The position numbers were made by a program, and so were the translations under genes. This document shows, in pieces, positions 51,661 to 62,039 of a stretch of DNA of 64,000 nucleotides. The stretch covers positions 321,031-385,030 of the forward strand of contig NW_005199363.1 of the NCBI RefSeq assembly GCF_000372725.1, in the 5' to 3' direction. Each line of letters begins with the position of its first letter. The first letter of the stretch is position 1. This DNA is from Emiliania huxleyi CCMP1516. Lineage: Eukaryota > Haptophyta > Isochrysidales > Noelaerhabdaceae. Below the pieces are notes generated by a model. That model saw only the letters and a list, made by a program, of their open reading frames with translations. It searched no databases and was not told the origin of the DNA.

Positions 51661-54600
51661 ATGCCGCCGCCACGCTGCTCCACCGCAGGCACGCCCATCG
51701 ATCGCGGCAAGTGGCGGAGGCTGTTCAGGCAGAGGCAGTTCCTTGACCACCGCACCTCTGACTCTGTCGCTCTCCTGGCCTTCGGCGCGGTCGGCGTGCT
51801 GCCTTCGGCCAGTCCGCTCTCTCGCGCACGGCAAGCGGCGGAGAGGACCAGTGAGGCTGCCGACGATGACGAGGATGCGCTCGGCGAGCCGCTGCTCTCC
51901 TGCGCCGTGTGCTCGATTGCCCGCTTTGAGCTGCAGCTCGCCACGGCGATGGCGAGGCGATGCGCGACGGCGGCAGAGGCGGAGGAGCTCGCGATGGAGG
52001 CGCGGGCGGCGCTCTGCGAGCACCTCGCCTCGCTCGGCTACCTTGGCCACACCGAGCGGCGCGTCGCGACCACGCGGCAGCTATGTGACGCCGCCGTCGG
52101 CAGCTGGCGCCGGAGCACGCCGTCGTGCAGCCGCGAGTGTGGCAGGCTCGGCTATATCTCAGCTACATCTCGGCTGTATCTCGGCTACATCTCGGCTATA
52201 TCTCGGCTACATCTCGGCTACATCTCGCAGCCGCGAGCGTGGCAGGCTCGGCGTCTCCGACGGCGGCGAAGTGCCAGGCTGGCCGGCGGCGCTCCAGTAC
52301 CTTCTCGACCAGGAGGGCGAGCCGCTCGCGCAGGCTGGACTTACCCGTGACGCGTGCCCAGTAAGTCAAGATGTGGACCAGCGTTCCTTTGAACGAGATC
52401 GGTGTCGAAACACCGCTCTGACAGCGCTCAGCAGCTGCGCCGGGGCAGCTGCGCGGGGGGTGAAAGGGGGAGGAGGAGGGAGGCGGCCGGTGAGGCACGC
52501 CCGCGACGCGTCCGCGACGCGTCCGTGACACGTCCAGTGTCACGTCCCCCAAGGCGCTGCGGGAGGAGAGAATCTCGGGTAATCTCGGGTACTCTCGGGT
52601 AATCTCGCGTAATCTCGTCCCCCAAGGCGCTGCGGGAGGAGGGCGGCGACGCGCTGCTGGCGGGCAAGGGCGAGGCGGCGGCGCTGCTCGGGGCTGCGCC
52701 GCCACGCAGGGAGGCCGACACGTGCGACAGCGAGGCGGCCTCGCACCCCCCTCCCCGCGGCCCGCCGCCGCAGCCAGCGCCAGAGGGTGGCGGCGCGGCG
52801 AGCGCGCTGCTGCTCGTGTCTGCAGCGCGCTCCGACACGCTCGTCCTCAAGCTGCTCTGCGCGTTTGGAGTCGGGTACCGCGCCTTGCGCCGGCGGCCAG
52901 ACGCGGCGGCGCTGGCGGCGGCTCTTGCAGCGGCCACGCGGCGCGGCGAGGAGGGGAGAGGGGAAGGGAGAGGAGCGGAGCGGGCGGCGCTGGCGGAGCG
53001 GGCGGCGCTGGCTGCTCGCGCGCACGGCAGGCTCGCGCAATCTCGCGCAATCTCGCGTAACCTCGCGTAATCTCGCGTAATCTCGCGTATCTCGGGTACT
53101 CTCGGGCAACCTCGGGTAACCTCGCGTAATCTCGCGCGCACGGCAGGCTCGCGCGGCTGCACTGGGGCGACCCGCCCGACGCTGGGGGCGTGACAGCCGC
53201 GCATGTGGCCGCTTTCTTGCTGGAGGAGGAGGCGAGATCCCGCCGAGATACAGCCGAGATCCCGCCGAGACCCAGCCGAGATACAGCCGAGAGAATACAG
53301 CCGAGAGAATACAGCCGAGAGAATACAGCCGAGAGAATACAGCCGAGAGGCGTCCTCCCCTCCTCTTTTCGCCCAGGCGCTCGCGGCGATGATGCTCGCC
53401 GACCCGCGCGTGGCAGAGGCGCTGGACCAGGTGTCCCCACTACCTCCCCACATCTCCCCACATCTCCCCATATCTCGTGGCCGAGGCGCTGGACCAGGTG
53501 TCCCCGCCCGCCGTGCAGTGTGAGGAATTACACTGGACAGGACACTCCACGGGGAGATGTGGGGAGGGGTGGGGAGGGGTGGGGAGGGGTGGGGAGGGGT
53601 GGGGAGGGGTGGGGAGAGGTGGGGAGGGGTGGGGAGAGGTGGGGAGGGGTGGGGAGAGGTGGGGAGGGGTGGGGAGAGGTGGGGAGATGCGGGGAGAGGT
53701 GGGGAGATGCGGGGAGAGGTGGGGAGATGCGGGGAGAGGTGGGGAGATGTGGGGAGGTGTGGGGAGGTGTCGGGAGGTGTGGGGAGGTGTGGGGGGGGGT
53801 GGGCAGAGGTGGGGACAGGTGGGGAGGTGTGGGGAGGTGTGGGGAGGTGTGGGGAGGACAGGACACTCCATGCCGGGCGGTAGACACGCCGGTAGAAGCC
53901 GCCATCCGTAGAGGCCGACACCCGCCCGAAAGGCAAACCAGTGTGTGCCGTGCGGGGCTCCTGCCTGTCTGCGGATGTGGAGACGAGAGGAGAGTAGCCT
54001 GGCCCCCGCCCCACCGCTCTGTGCGTGTGGAGAGGTGCGCCACGCCTTCGCCCTTCCTAAACGCAGGCAGGCCGCACGCCTCTGCACTACGCCTGCCACG
54101 GCTCGGAGCGGCTCCACGCCCTCGTCTACCTCTTCACGCCGCAGCCCTTTGGAACCTGGCTCCAAACCCGCTCGCGGTCGCGCCTCAACTTCGCGCCGCC
54201 GCAGACGCTCGGCAACCTGACAGCCGAGCTCGCCATGCGCAACTCTGGAGCCTTCCAGGAACCTTCTGGGAACCTTCTAGGCAACCTGACAGCCGAGCTC
54301 GCCATGCGCAACTCTGGAGCCTTCCAAGAACCTTCTGGGAACCTTCTAGGCAACCTGACAGCCGAGCTCGCCGACGCTCAGCTCGCGACGATCGACGCCT
54401 TGCTCGCAGGCGGAGCAGACCCGACGGCGGCGGACCCTAGAAGCGGAAGACGCGCTCTAGTCTCCAACGAGGGCTCGGGCGGACACGTATTCCGCTGCGT
54501 TCTGCTGCACTCTGCTGCATTCCGCTGCTTCCAAAGTATTCGTAGCCCGTGTATCCACGCGGTGGTAGTGAATGCAACGCATGAGGACCGTGCCCCACCC

Positions 54601-56320
54601 CCGACTTCGGTGTTGGTTTAGGCGACGGATGCGCGCGGCGTCGCACCTCTGGCACTCGCCGCAGCCGGAGGAGCGCCGGCCAAGGTGAAGAAGTAGACAC
54701 CGCGGGAAGAGAGGGAGAGCGGGTTGTGGGCGCGTCTGCCCGCCCGGCGGCGGTGGGGTAGTGATCGCCGGGTGGCGCAGGGACGACCTTGGGGCGGTGT
54801 GGCGACACGCCAGCACGTCGACGATTGCCCTGTGGCCCCCTCTGACTCCAAAGGTGCTGCGCCGGCTGCTCGACGCCGCTGCCGCACGCGGAGGCGGCGG
54901 CTCGGGCGGCGGCGCCTCCGCGGCGCTGCGCGCGACCGACGGCGAGGGACGCGACGCCGGCGACCACGCCGAGGCAGCAGGCCAGCTCGAGGCCCTGTCG
55001 TGGCTGCGGGCACGCGCCAAGGAGCAGTCAGAGAAGGGGGGTGGCTCCGCCTCTGGTGCGGCGACGCCGCCTCCGGCGCGGCCGCCCCGCCCGCCTCCGC
55101 CCCGCCCGCCTCCGCCCGCGCTGGCCACCGAGGCGGGCGGGTGCGACTTTGACGAGGTTGCGGCGGCTGCCCTCGACGCGGACGCGTTTCTGCGGCGGTA
55201 TGCGCGCGCGGGGAGGCCGGTCGCTCTCCGCGGTGCGCTCGCCTCACCGCCTGGTGGGGGCACAGAGGTGCGCACGGTGCGCTCTTAAAGCACGGGAGGA
55301 GCCGAGAGAAGGGGGGAGGGGGGTGCGATGGCGGTGAGATGGCCATGAAGGACGAGATCACACGAGATAGCCCCGAGATCGCCTGCGCAGGGATAGCTCC
55401 GCGCCGCTCAAGTCGCGCTTGGCGGGCGCCTCGAGAGGTGGGTCCTTACCCGTACGGCATGGCTGCTCCAGGCGGCCGGCGCCCGCGCCGACGGCTCAGA
55501 GGAGCGGGACGAGTTCCTGGAGCTGTTTGGAGACGTCCTGTGGCAGCCGCAGCTGCTACTGCGAGGCAACGCCACGAGGCTTCGCCGCTACCTCGACCGC
55601 TTCCGAGGTACAGCCGGCGCGCGCAAGCCGCCGCGCCGGCCGCTCGCCTTCAACCGCCCCGTGGACCCAGACGCTGCGCGCGCCGCTTTCGCGCACGCGT
55701 CGCGCGGCGGCTGGCCGCGGGCGGTGGCGCACCCAAAGCTGCAGTCGGGCAGCCGGCTCGCCGGAGGCGGACAGCTCTGCCGCCTCCTCGGTCGCCCGGG
55801 GCGTGGCTCTGACGCGCGCGGCGTGGCGGATCCACTAGGCGCGGGCATCGACCTCTTCATCGGCCCCAACGGCAGCGGTCTGCCTCTTCACCACCATGGC
55901 GCCGTCTGGAACGGGCTGCGGTGGGGGAGGAAGCTGTGGGCGCTGCTCCCGCCGGCGCGCGCGTCCTTCGCGCCGGCAAAGCAGCACCCGCTCGACTCGG
56001 AGTGGCTGCAGGCGTGGCGGCGGCGGGGCCACGCCGGCGGGGGGCCCGGGGGCGGAGCGGGCGGCGCCGCGGCGGAGGAAGGGGCGCGGTTCTGCGTGCA
56101 GGAAGCAGGCGACGTCCTCTACGTGCCGCCGCACTGGGCGCACGCGACGCTCAACCTCGAGGAGGGGCTCAGCGTCGGCGGTTTCCTGCAGGACGACCTC
56201 GCGCTGTCGCTCCACATGCAGCTGGCCGCCGCGCCGCGCGGCATCGGATCGCTGCAGAATGCGGCGTTGTTGCACGAGGAGTGGTACAGGAGCGTTGCGC
56301 GGGCGTTTCCGGTGGCGTGA
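51661..56320 (+). CDS. ankyrin-repeat and JmjC/cupin-like protein, multi-exon
   Basis: The plus-strand exon chain is only partly resolved. Early exons (about 51.66-52.10 kb) encode IARFELQLATAMARRCATAA and a helical region, followed by GWPAALQYLLDQEGEPLAQA (about 52.28). Middle exons read like ankyrin repeats: SALLLVSAARSDTLVLKLLC (about 52.8), AGGVTAAHVAAFLLEEE (about 53.2), RTPLHYACHGSERLHALVYL (about 54.1) and DAQLATIDALLAGGADPTAA (about 54.4). The last exons form a cupin_8/JmjC domain: DFDEVAAAALDADAFLRRYA, RLERWVLTRTAWLLQAAGAR (from about 55400), LFIGPNGSGLPLHHHGAVWN, GRKLWALLPP and GDVLYVPPHWAHATLNLEEG, with stop at 56320. JmjC proteins of this shape are Fe(II)/2OG hydroxylases. Most introns contain 10-14 bp minisatellites. 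Start and some joins are uncertain, and two genes cannot be excluded. Confidence 0.55.
52140..52240. repeat. 11-bp minisatellite (CGGCTACATCT)
   Basis: About seven units, flanked by two copies of GCCGCGAGYGTGGCAGGCTC. It is an intron of the ankyrin-JmjC gene built on a boundary duplication. Confidence 0.9.
52548..52640. repeat. 10-bp minisatellite (AATCTCGGGT) between duplicated boundaries
   Basis: AAGGCGCTGCGGGAGGAG occurs before and after a run of about four AATCTCGGGT-type units. The second copy starts the next exon. Confidence 0.9.
53035..53145. repeat. 10-bp minisatellite (TCTCGCGTAA)
   Basis: About nine degenerate units bracketed by two copies of GCGCACGGCAGGCTCGCG. Confidence 0.9.
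53235..53352. repeat. 14-bp minisatellite (GAGAATACAGCCGA)
   Basis: Six or so units after the exon ending in FLLEEE. The intron ends at CGCCCAG before GCGCTCGCGG. Confidence 0.9.
53541..53862. repeat. 10-bp minisatellite (GGGGAGGGGT), about 32 copies
   Basis: This is the longest decamer array in the window. It drifts from GGGGAGGGGT through GGGGAGAGGT and GGGGAGATGC to GGGGAGGTGT. Just before it, GAGGCGCTGGACCAGGTGTC is duplicated around a smaller CTCCCCACAT array. Confidence 0.95.
54212..54349 (+). repeat. two 69-bp units, each exon start plus intron
   Basis: GCAACCTGACAGCCGAGCTC starts at 54212, 54281 and 54350. The first two copies continue as intron-like sequence ending CCTTCTAG; the third continues as the ankyrin exon. 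It is also open in frame, so retention would add 23 or 46 residues. Confidence 0.9.
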
Positions 56321-56887
56321 GAAGTCGGCCGGCGCTTCGCGTTTTGGGGGGGGGGGGGGATAAGGAGGGTAAGACTGTGACCTGTTCCGAGCTTCCGACC
56401 TTGATCCGACTGTGATCTCAGACTCCCATGCGTGAGTGCCGTGCTTTTCAGATCGTGTGTGTGTGTCACTCTGTGTGTCTCACGCCTTGCCGGGGGGGGG
56501 GGGAGCGGAACAAGGAGGAACCTCTGCAGGTGGAAGCGCCTACTGAGACAGTACCTCAGCACAGGAGGTGACTTCGGGAACGCCGAGTTCGGTTCGCACT
56601 AGTGCCCATGCTAACGCTGCCGTCCCCATGCAGTGCCGAGCCGAACTAGTGCCGAGCCGGAAGAGGCGCAAAGGCAAACCCGAAACCGGTTAAAGCCGTA
56701 CCCCCATGTGTAGAGCGGCCGGGACGGGCAGCCTCGAGTGCATCGGATCGTGGGGCACACACACACATACACACACACCCGCGCGCGCACACACCACACT
56801 CACACACACACACACACAGGTCGTTCGAGCTCCGCGTGAACAGCGCCTTCTTACGATGCTTAAAACCCTCCGTACCCCCTCCGATCC
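56321..56887. other. spacer with CA microsatellite
   Basis: Poly-G runs at about 56345-56359 and 56490-56505. An imperfect (CA)n tract lies at 56753-56818. No gene seen. Confidence 0.6.
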
Positions 56888-57493
56888 ATGATCGCCGCCC
56901 TGACTGCCTCGGCGCACGGCTTCAGCTCGACCCCGAAGACGCCCTCGGGCTGTCCTGAGGACCTCTTCGGCTATGTGGACCCGTACACCATGGCCGTGGT
57001 CGACTCGAGCGTGGACCCGCTGGTCCTCGCCGACAATTTCGGCTTCGGCCCGGCCGGCGGCGACTTCCTCTACACTGCCACGAAGGCGGCTGTGCTTCAC
57101 TACCTCCCGTTCCGTAGCGCCGTGCCCAACGCTACCGAGACCCTCACCGAGACCTTCAGCGCTGCCCCGGGCATCACGGGCGATGGCACCTGCCTGCGCC
57201 CTGGTCCGCCGGGATGCGGCCAGTACGTCAAGACCACCTACGAAACGGGCTGCCCGTTTCTTGGCCCGGACGCGGACCTGATCCTGGGCGCCATGTCGAA
57301 CGAGAACGAGGGCCTGAACGAAGACTTCACCTTCACCGGCTGCACCGCGGTGGCGCAGGAGACGCACTGCTTCATGGGGTTCAGTGAGGAGGGCTTCGCT
57401 ATCAAGGTCGACTGCTCGGTGTGCGAGGCAGAGCGCCGCAAGCTTGCGTCCAAGGAGGCTGTCCCGCTCTCCAAGTACCACCCGCTCGCTTAA
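56888..57493 (+). CDS. unknown 201-aa protein, possibly secreted
   Basis: Single exon from ATG 56888 to the stop at 57493. The sequence has CPEDLFGYVDPYTMAVVDSS, LADNFGFGPAGGDFLYTATK, AVLHYLPFRSAVPNATET, PGCGQYVKTTYETGCPFLGP and a Cys-rich end (CTAVAQETHCFMGF, DCSVCEAERR). Even Cys spacing suggests disulfides and secretion, but the N-terminus is only weakly hydrophobic. An upstream exon behind the CA tract (acceptor CACACAGG at about 56818) may supply a signal peptide. GC3-rich codon use supports the frame. Family not recognised. Confidence 0.65.
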   Translation: MIAALTASAHGFSSTPKTPSGCPEDLFGYVDPYTMAVVDSSVDPLVLADNFGFGPAGGDFLYTATKAAVLHYLPFRSAVPNATETLTETFSAAPGITGDGTCLRPGPPGCGQYVKTTYETGCPFLGPDADLILGAMSNENEGLNEDFTFTGCTAVAQETHCFMGFSEEGFAIKVDCSVCEAERRKLASKEAVPLSKYHPLA

Positions 57494-57848
57494 GTCGGAG
57501 CAGGGATCGCGGCGTGCGTCGATCGCGGCCGGGCGCGTCCTGCACCCCGTGAATGCCGGCTCTAGTAGGACCTCAGAAGGTGTTGCCTCTAGTTCGAATC
57601 CTTAGCCCATCCCCATGCGTGTGCCCGGTCGGGTATGTGGGGTGGCCGCGCGCGGACAGCAAGCTTCACTTTACGCCGTCGCCGAGCGAGCCCCGAGCGC
57701 GTCGCTTTTGGCACTGAGTGCCAAGCTCTGATGTCAATGTGTTAGTGCCGGTGCGCGCTACTCCATTTTGTATTTCTTTTTTCTGGCGAGCCTTGCTTTC
57801 TGTGGCGGGGAAGATTTCTTTTTTTCGTTTCGCGGAAGCTTTCGATCC
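57494..57848. other. intergenic, no supported gene
   Basis: No gene seen. A TTCGAATCC at about 57590 resembles a tRNA T-loop but lacks the cloverleaf. Confidence 0.5.
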
Positions 57849-60421
57849 ATGCTTGCCGCCACCGTCGCCTCCCTAGGCGTCACGATGCCTCCCGTGTCGC
57901 CCACCGGCCTCCAGAATCGCATCTGGCGCTGGCGAGGCTTCGACGTGCGGTACCAGTGCCTCGGCGACGAGCGTGCGGACGGTCCGGCGGTGCTATTTGT
58001 GCACGGCCTCTTTGTTAACGCGGACCACTGGCGCCGCAACCTGCCCGCGCTCGCCGACGCCGGCTGCCGCTGCTACGCGATCGACCTGCTCGGGTACGGC
58101 TACAGCAGCAAGCCGAACCCCCTAAGCGAAGCGGCGAAGGCTGTGAGCGGCGAGAACGGCCGGAGCCTCAGCGCGCCGGTCGCTGACCTTGGCACAGCCG
58201 GCGGCGGCACGCGCGAGGGGGTGGAGGTGGAGCTGGCTCACCCGGTCGCGGGCAGCCCGTACAACTTTTACACCTGGAGCGACCTGTACCCTTCTTGTTG
58301 GAGCGGAGAGGTGACACTTTTGCGAACTGTCCCGCACGCTCTCTTGTAGGAGCGAGCAGCTCCTCGACTTTGAGGCGGAGGAGAGGTGACACTTTTGCGA
58401 AATGTCCCGCACGCTCTCTTGTAGGAGCGAGCAGCTCCTCGACTTTGAGGCGGAGGTCATCGGCGGCGACGAGCCCGTCACCCTCGTCGCAAACTCGATC
58501 GGGTCGATCAGCGCGCTGCAGGCCGCCATCGACGCGCCCGCACGGATCAACGGTCTCCGCAGCCGTCGGCCCAGGCGCTCCTCATTCCGTCCCTCTGTCC
58601 ACGAGGAGACCTCTTTGCCAGGCGTGGCGATCGTCAACCCAAACTTTCGAGAGCTGCACGTGAGCGGGCCCAGGGCGCTGGCGTCTGCCCACCGCAGTCT
58701 CACCTCCCTCTCCGTGCGCCGTGTCTCTCTTCTCGCAGGCGAGCTGCGCGCTCACGCCCACCTCCGCCCTCCACGCCCACCTCCGCCCTCCACGCCCACC
58801 TCCGCCCTCCACGCCCTGCGCCCTCCACAGCCAGCCGGCACCCCTCTCCTGTCTAGGTGAGCGAGCAGCCAGCCCTCCTGCGCCCCCTCCTCGTGCCGAT
58901 CATCGAGGCGGTGCAGCGCACGCTGCGCGAGAGAGGACAACACCCCCTAGAGCCTTCCCGAGCCTTCCCAGAGCCTTCCCAACACAGTCGTGGAGAACGC
59001 AACGCCGCGCGGGAGAGGAACGCTCTCGACGCCCTCGCGGCTTCGCCACCAACGCCGCAGACTCGTCTCGGACCCTTCCTTCCTCTGCACCGCCCCCCCA
59101 GGCCAGCCGCTCTTCGACGCGCTCGCCAAGCCGGCGACGGTGCAGCAGATCCTCAAGGAGCCGTACTTCGACGCGGACATGGTGGCGGACGAGCTCGTCG
59201 ACGTGTTAATCAACTATTAATCAACTACTAATTCACCCTTACTTAACAGGTGACGGACGAGCTCGTCGACGTGTTAATCAACTATTAGTCAACTATTAAC
59301 TCACCCTTACTTAACAGGTGACGGACGAGCTCGTCGACGGGTTAATCAACTATTAGTCAACTATTAACTCACCCTTACTTAACAGGTGACGGACGAGCTC
59401 GTCGATGTGTTAATTAACTATTAATCAACTATTAACTCACCCTTACTTAACAGGTGACGGACGAGCTCGTCGACGTGTTAATCAACTATTAATCAACTAT
59501 TAATTCACCCTTACTTAACAGGTGACGGACGAGCTCGTCGATGTGCCGCCCACCGCCCCGCTCCTCCCCGCCGACCGGCGCGCACCCCCCTGCGATTCGG
59601 CTCGGACTTCTTTTTTCTGCAGGTGCTGCTCACGCCGCTCCTCCAGCCGGGCAGCGCAGACGTCGTCTTCGACACGCTCTCCTACTCGGCGGCTCCTCTC
59701 CGCAAGCGGCAGCCGTGGCGCCGTCAGTGAGCTGTCGCGCAGCCTTCGCATAGGCCGGCCCTCTCCCCGAGCAGCAGCTGTGAACTCAGAGTGAACTCAT
59801 AGTTAAGTACTGGTTCATTAGTAGGCCGGCCCTCTCCCCGAGCAGCAGCTGTGAACTCAGAGTGAACTAATAGTTAAGTACTGGTTCATTAGTAGGCCGG
59901 CCCTCTCCCCGAGCAGCAGCTGGCCGACACACGACTCGAGGCGCCCGTGCTCGTGCTGTACGGCGAGCACGGGGCCCCTGTGGACACTTCCGAGACACGC
60001 CCTGAGCCCCCCAGCCCGACTCTTCCGAGACACTTCCGAGACACGCCCTGAGCCCCCCCAGCCCGACTCTTCCGAGACACTTCCGAGACACGCCCTGAGA
60101 CCCCCCAGCCCGACTCTTCCGAGACACTTCCGAGACACGCCCTGAGACCCCCCAGCCCGACTCTTCCGAGACACTTCCGAGACACCTCCGACACACGTCC
60201 GAGACGCGTCCGACACGCGTCCGAGACACGTCCGAGACGCGTCCCTCGCAGGCGAGCAGGACCCGTGGACGCCTCCCGCTCGCGTGCGCGCGCTCGAGCG
60301 GTTCGCCGCTGTGCAGCGCGTCGTGCCGTTGCCCGGCGTCGGCCATTGTCCGCATGACGAGGCGCCCGGCACCGTCAACCCGCTCGTGCTCGACTTTGTG
60401 CGCGCTTGCGCCGCGAGGTGA
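57849..60421 (+). CDS. alpha/beta hydrolase, nine exons
   Basis: Exons 57849-58276, 58425-58552, 58622-58659, 58857-58935, 59102-59181, 59522-59542, 59623-59688, 59896-59962 and 60252-60421 join to 358 aa with all phases consistent. Motifs are AVLFVHGLFVNADHWRRNLP (oxyanion region), AIDLLGYGYSSKPNP, the nucleophile elbow VANSIGSISALQ, VLVLYGEQDPWTP (Asp) and VGHCPHDEAP (His). These are typical of plant/algal plastid alpha/beta hydrolases near pheophytinase. Substrate unknown. Introns use GT, GC and GA donors, and most begin with a copy of the next exon. Three introns have grown into tandem arrays (58277-58424, 59182-59521, 59689-59895) that contain extra acceptors, so alternative isoforms are expected. 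Confidence 0.8.
58277..58424 (+). repeat. 75-bp tandem unit with duplicated 3' splice site
   Basis: TTGTAG followed by GAGCGAGCAGCTCCTCGACT occurs at 58350 and again at 58425, with gaggtgacacttttgcga in front of each. Only the second acceptor gives an open frame; the first runs into a TGA within 14 codons. Confidence 0.9.
59182..59549 (+). repeat. 68-bp tandem array of microexon plus intron
   Basis: Units start at 59182, 59250, 59318, 59386 and 59454, plus the exonic copy at 59522. Each has GTGACGGACGAGCTCGTCGA (first copy GTGGCGG), then an AT-rich ttaatcaactattaatcaac part and a TTAACAG acceptor. The exonic part is 21 nt, so each extra inclusion would add seven residues (VTDELVD) without changing frame. 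Confidence 0.95.
59689..59895 (+). repeat. 71-bp tandem units with duplicated 3' splice site
   Basis: TAG followed by GCCGGCCCTCTCCCCGAGCA occurs at 59754, 59825 and 59896. The first two copies continue into gtgaactcagagtgaact and ttaagtactggttcattag. Only the last continues as coding exon. Confidence 0.95.
59963..60251 (+). repeat. intron with CGAGACACTTC/CGAGACACGTCC repeats
   Basis: Four larger units (gagacacgccctgagcccccc with cagcccgactcttccgagac) are followed by 10-bp GACACGTCCG units up to CCCTCGCAG. The GC donor region (gcgagcacgggg) mirrors the next exon (gcgagcaggacc). Confidence 0.9.
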
Positions 60422-61021
60422 CGGCTGACGCGTGGGCGTGCGGCCTTGCGCGCCGGCGGTGGCGCACCCTGGATTTGCGCCAGCACAGCGCACAGGTGCA
60501 GCAGCAGCACGGGCCCTTTCCCCGGCTCGCTCCTCGAGCTTGGCTCACGCTGAGAAAAATTCTGAAACGGCGTGCGGCAGAGTCACCGACGAGTCGGTCC
60601 GCGTGCCTCCTCGTGTTCCGTACCGTTCTCACAGATCCATAAACTCACTTTGGCCTCACTGAAGCGAAAATGTTGTTCCTGAATCCTCAGATTTTAGAGC
60701 GATAAGGAATTCGCAGTGTCTCTCGCCGATTCTCGCTGCAACCTTTTGCCACCTCGCGGTCGTCCCGTGCCCAGTGTCGTGCGAGGGAGCTTGTTGAAAA
60801 TTCCTCGAACCTGTGAGAGAGAATGTTTGGCTATAAAAATAAATAAATATAACGGAAACAGCAAACACCAAATGATTGGCTGAATTCTTATTTCCTTGTA
60901 AAATTCTTTCAATAAGAGGGACACAGAGCTTCATTGTCGGAGGGACACAGCTTCCGATCTGCACAGTCAAACGACTCACTCGGCAGCCGTACTCGTGTTG
61001 CAGGGTCACTGCACTTCACCA
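60422..61021. other. alpha/beta hydrolase 3' flank and family D repeat
   Basis: A family D copy lies at 60583-60700. The remainder (60700-61020) is comparatively AT-rich (ctataaaaataaataaatat) and has no protein-like frame. Confidence 0.6.
60583..60700 (+). repeat. dispersed repeat family D, copy 2
   Basis: Same sequence as 28154-28270, about 160 bp behind the alpha/beta hydrolase stop. Confidence 0.85.
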
Positions 61022-61560
61022 ATGAATGTCGTGCGCCGTCTCCGAATGCGAGATCGATCCCGGTTCGTGTGCGTCCGAACTCAAGCCCTCCGAGATTGCG
61101 GGCCTGAGTGTAGTTCGTGTGCGTCCGAACTCAAGCCCTCCGAGATTGCGGGCCTGAGTGTAGTCGCCGCTCTTCCCGTGCTGATTTCAATCCTCCTCCC
61201 GATCCTCGAGCACTGCCGCGGCTGCCACGGCAGCCGCGGTTGCGTGGCGGCGGCCCCCTCGCACGACATGCCCGGCTTCCCCCTGTCGTACCTGCGTAAT
61301 GGCATGCTAGCGGTGATGGTCGCCCTGGTCACCGGGTTCCTGGGCATCTTCTTCGCTGTCCTCACCGACTTCGACGAAGACACTCACATCGGACCGTGTG
61401 AGTGGGGCATCGGCGGCTGTAGCACGATCAGCTGCATCGCTGGGACGTACAAGCCCCAGGTTTACACCTACATGATGGTGATGCTTGTGCTCTCTGCCAT
61501 CCTGGGTGTGACGCTCCTTGAGTCCTCACGCGCTGCTAGAAGAGCTCATGCTTGTATTGA
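61022..61560 (+). CDS. multi-pass membrane protein, unknown
   Basis: Three clear hydrophobic helices are visible: IAGLSVVAALPVLISILLPI, MLAVMVALVTGFLGIFFAVL and YMMVMLVLSAILGVTLLE. A Cys-rich loop lies between the last two (GPCEWGIGGCSTISCIAG). ATG at 61022 starts the frame. A 49-bp direct repeat at 61063-61160 covers the region before the first helix in two different frames, so the first copy is probably intronic. The coding end merges into a duplicated block near 61545, so the true C-terminus is uncertain. Family not recognised. Confidence 0.5.
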
Positions 61561-61932
61561 GGGCTTAGAATCGCCGTACGCGAAGAGGCCGGACCTCTCA
61601 GACCCCCCCGGACTCGCACACACGAAAAGGAGGCGCAGGGGTTGGACGGTGGGATGCGCGCGAGAGGGGGCGGGCTTGCCGAAGAGAGCGGACGTGATTG
61701 ATCCAATTGCCAAAACGCGCGTCCGCGGCGTTTCGGCGGAGTTCGTCGATTCCGCTCCTGGCCCGCTCTCGCCAGCCCTTGCAGCAAAACACCATCATCT
61801 CGCCCATCCGGTCGAGAGCAAGCAGTTTTTGCCGTTTGTCGGGCTAGCTCCCAGACCGAGGGGGAGAGGAGCTCATGCTTGTATTGAGGGCTTAGAATCG
61901 CCGTACGCGAAGAGGCCGGACCTCTCAGACCC
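61540..61932. repeat. duplicated block flanking copied gene piece
   Basis: GAGCTCATGCTTGTATTGAG through gaggccggacctctcaga occurs at about 61540-61606 and 61869-61932. Between them (about 61660-61830) is a copy of the minus-strand exon region at 63130-63315 (ccaattgccaaaacgcgcgt, gcagcaaaacaccatcat). Confidence 0.9.
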
Positions 61933-62039
61933 CTTTGAGGCCGGTCGCGTCCGGTGACAGAGTTGAGGCCCTTCAGGACGCGCCGTCCGGAGAGTCGGTG
62001 GACTAGCGTTGGCCTGCTGATGGCACGGCGTTGCAACAG

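Noticed and set aside
51151..52050. Long minus-strand open frame opposite the ankyrin-JmjC start
   Set aside because: It includes translated GGGAGA microsatellite and poly-G sequence, and the plus strand has the more protein-like, GC3-rich frame.
57560..57612. tRNA-like T-loop (AGTTCGAATCC)
   Set aside because: The bases around it do not form a T-stem and there is no matching acceptor stem, D-arm or anticodon arm at proper spacing.
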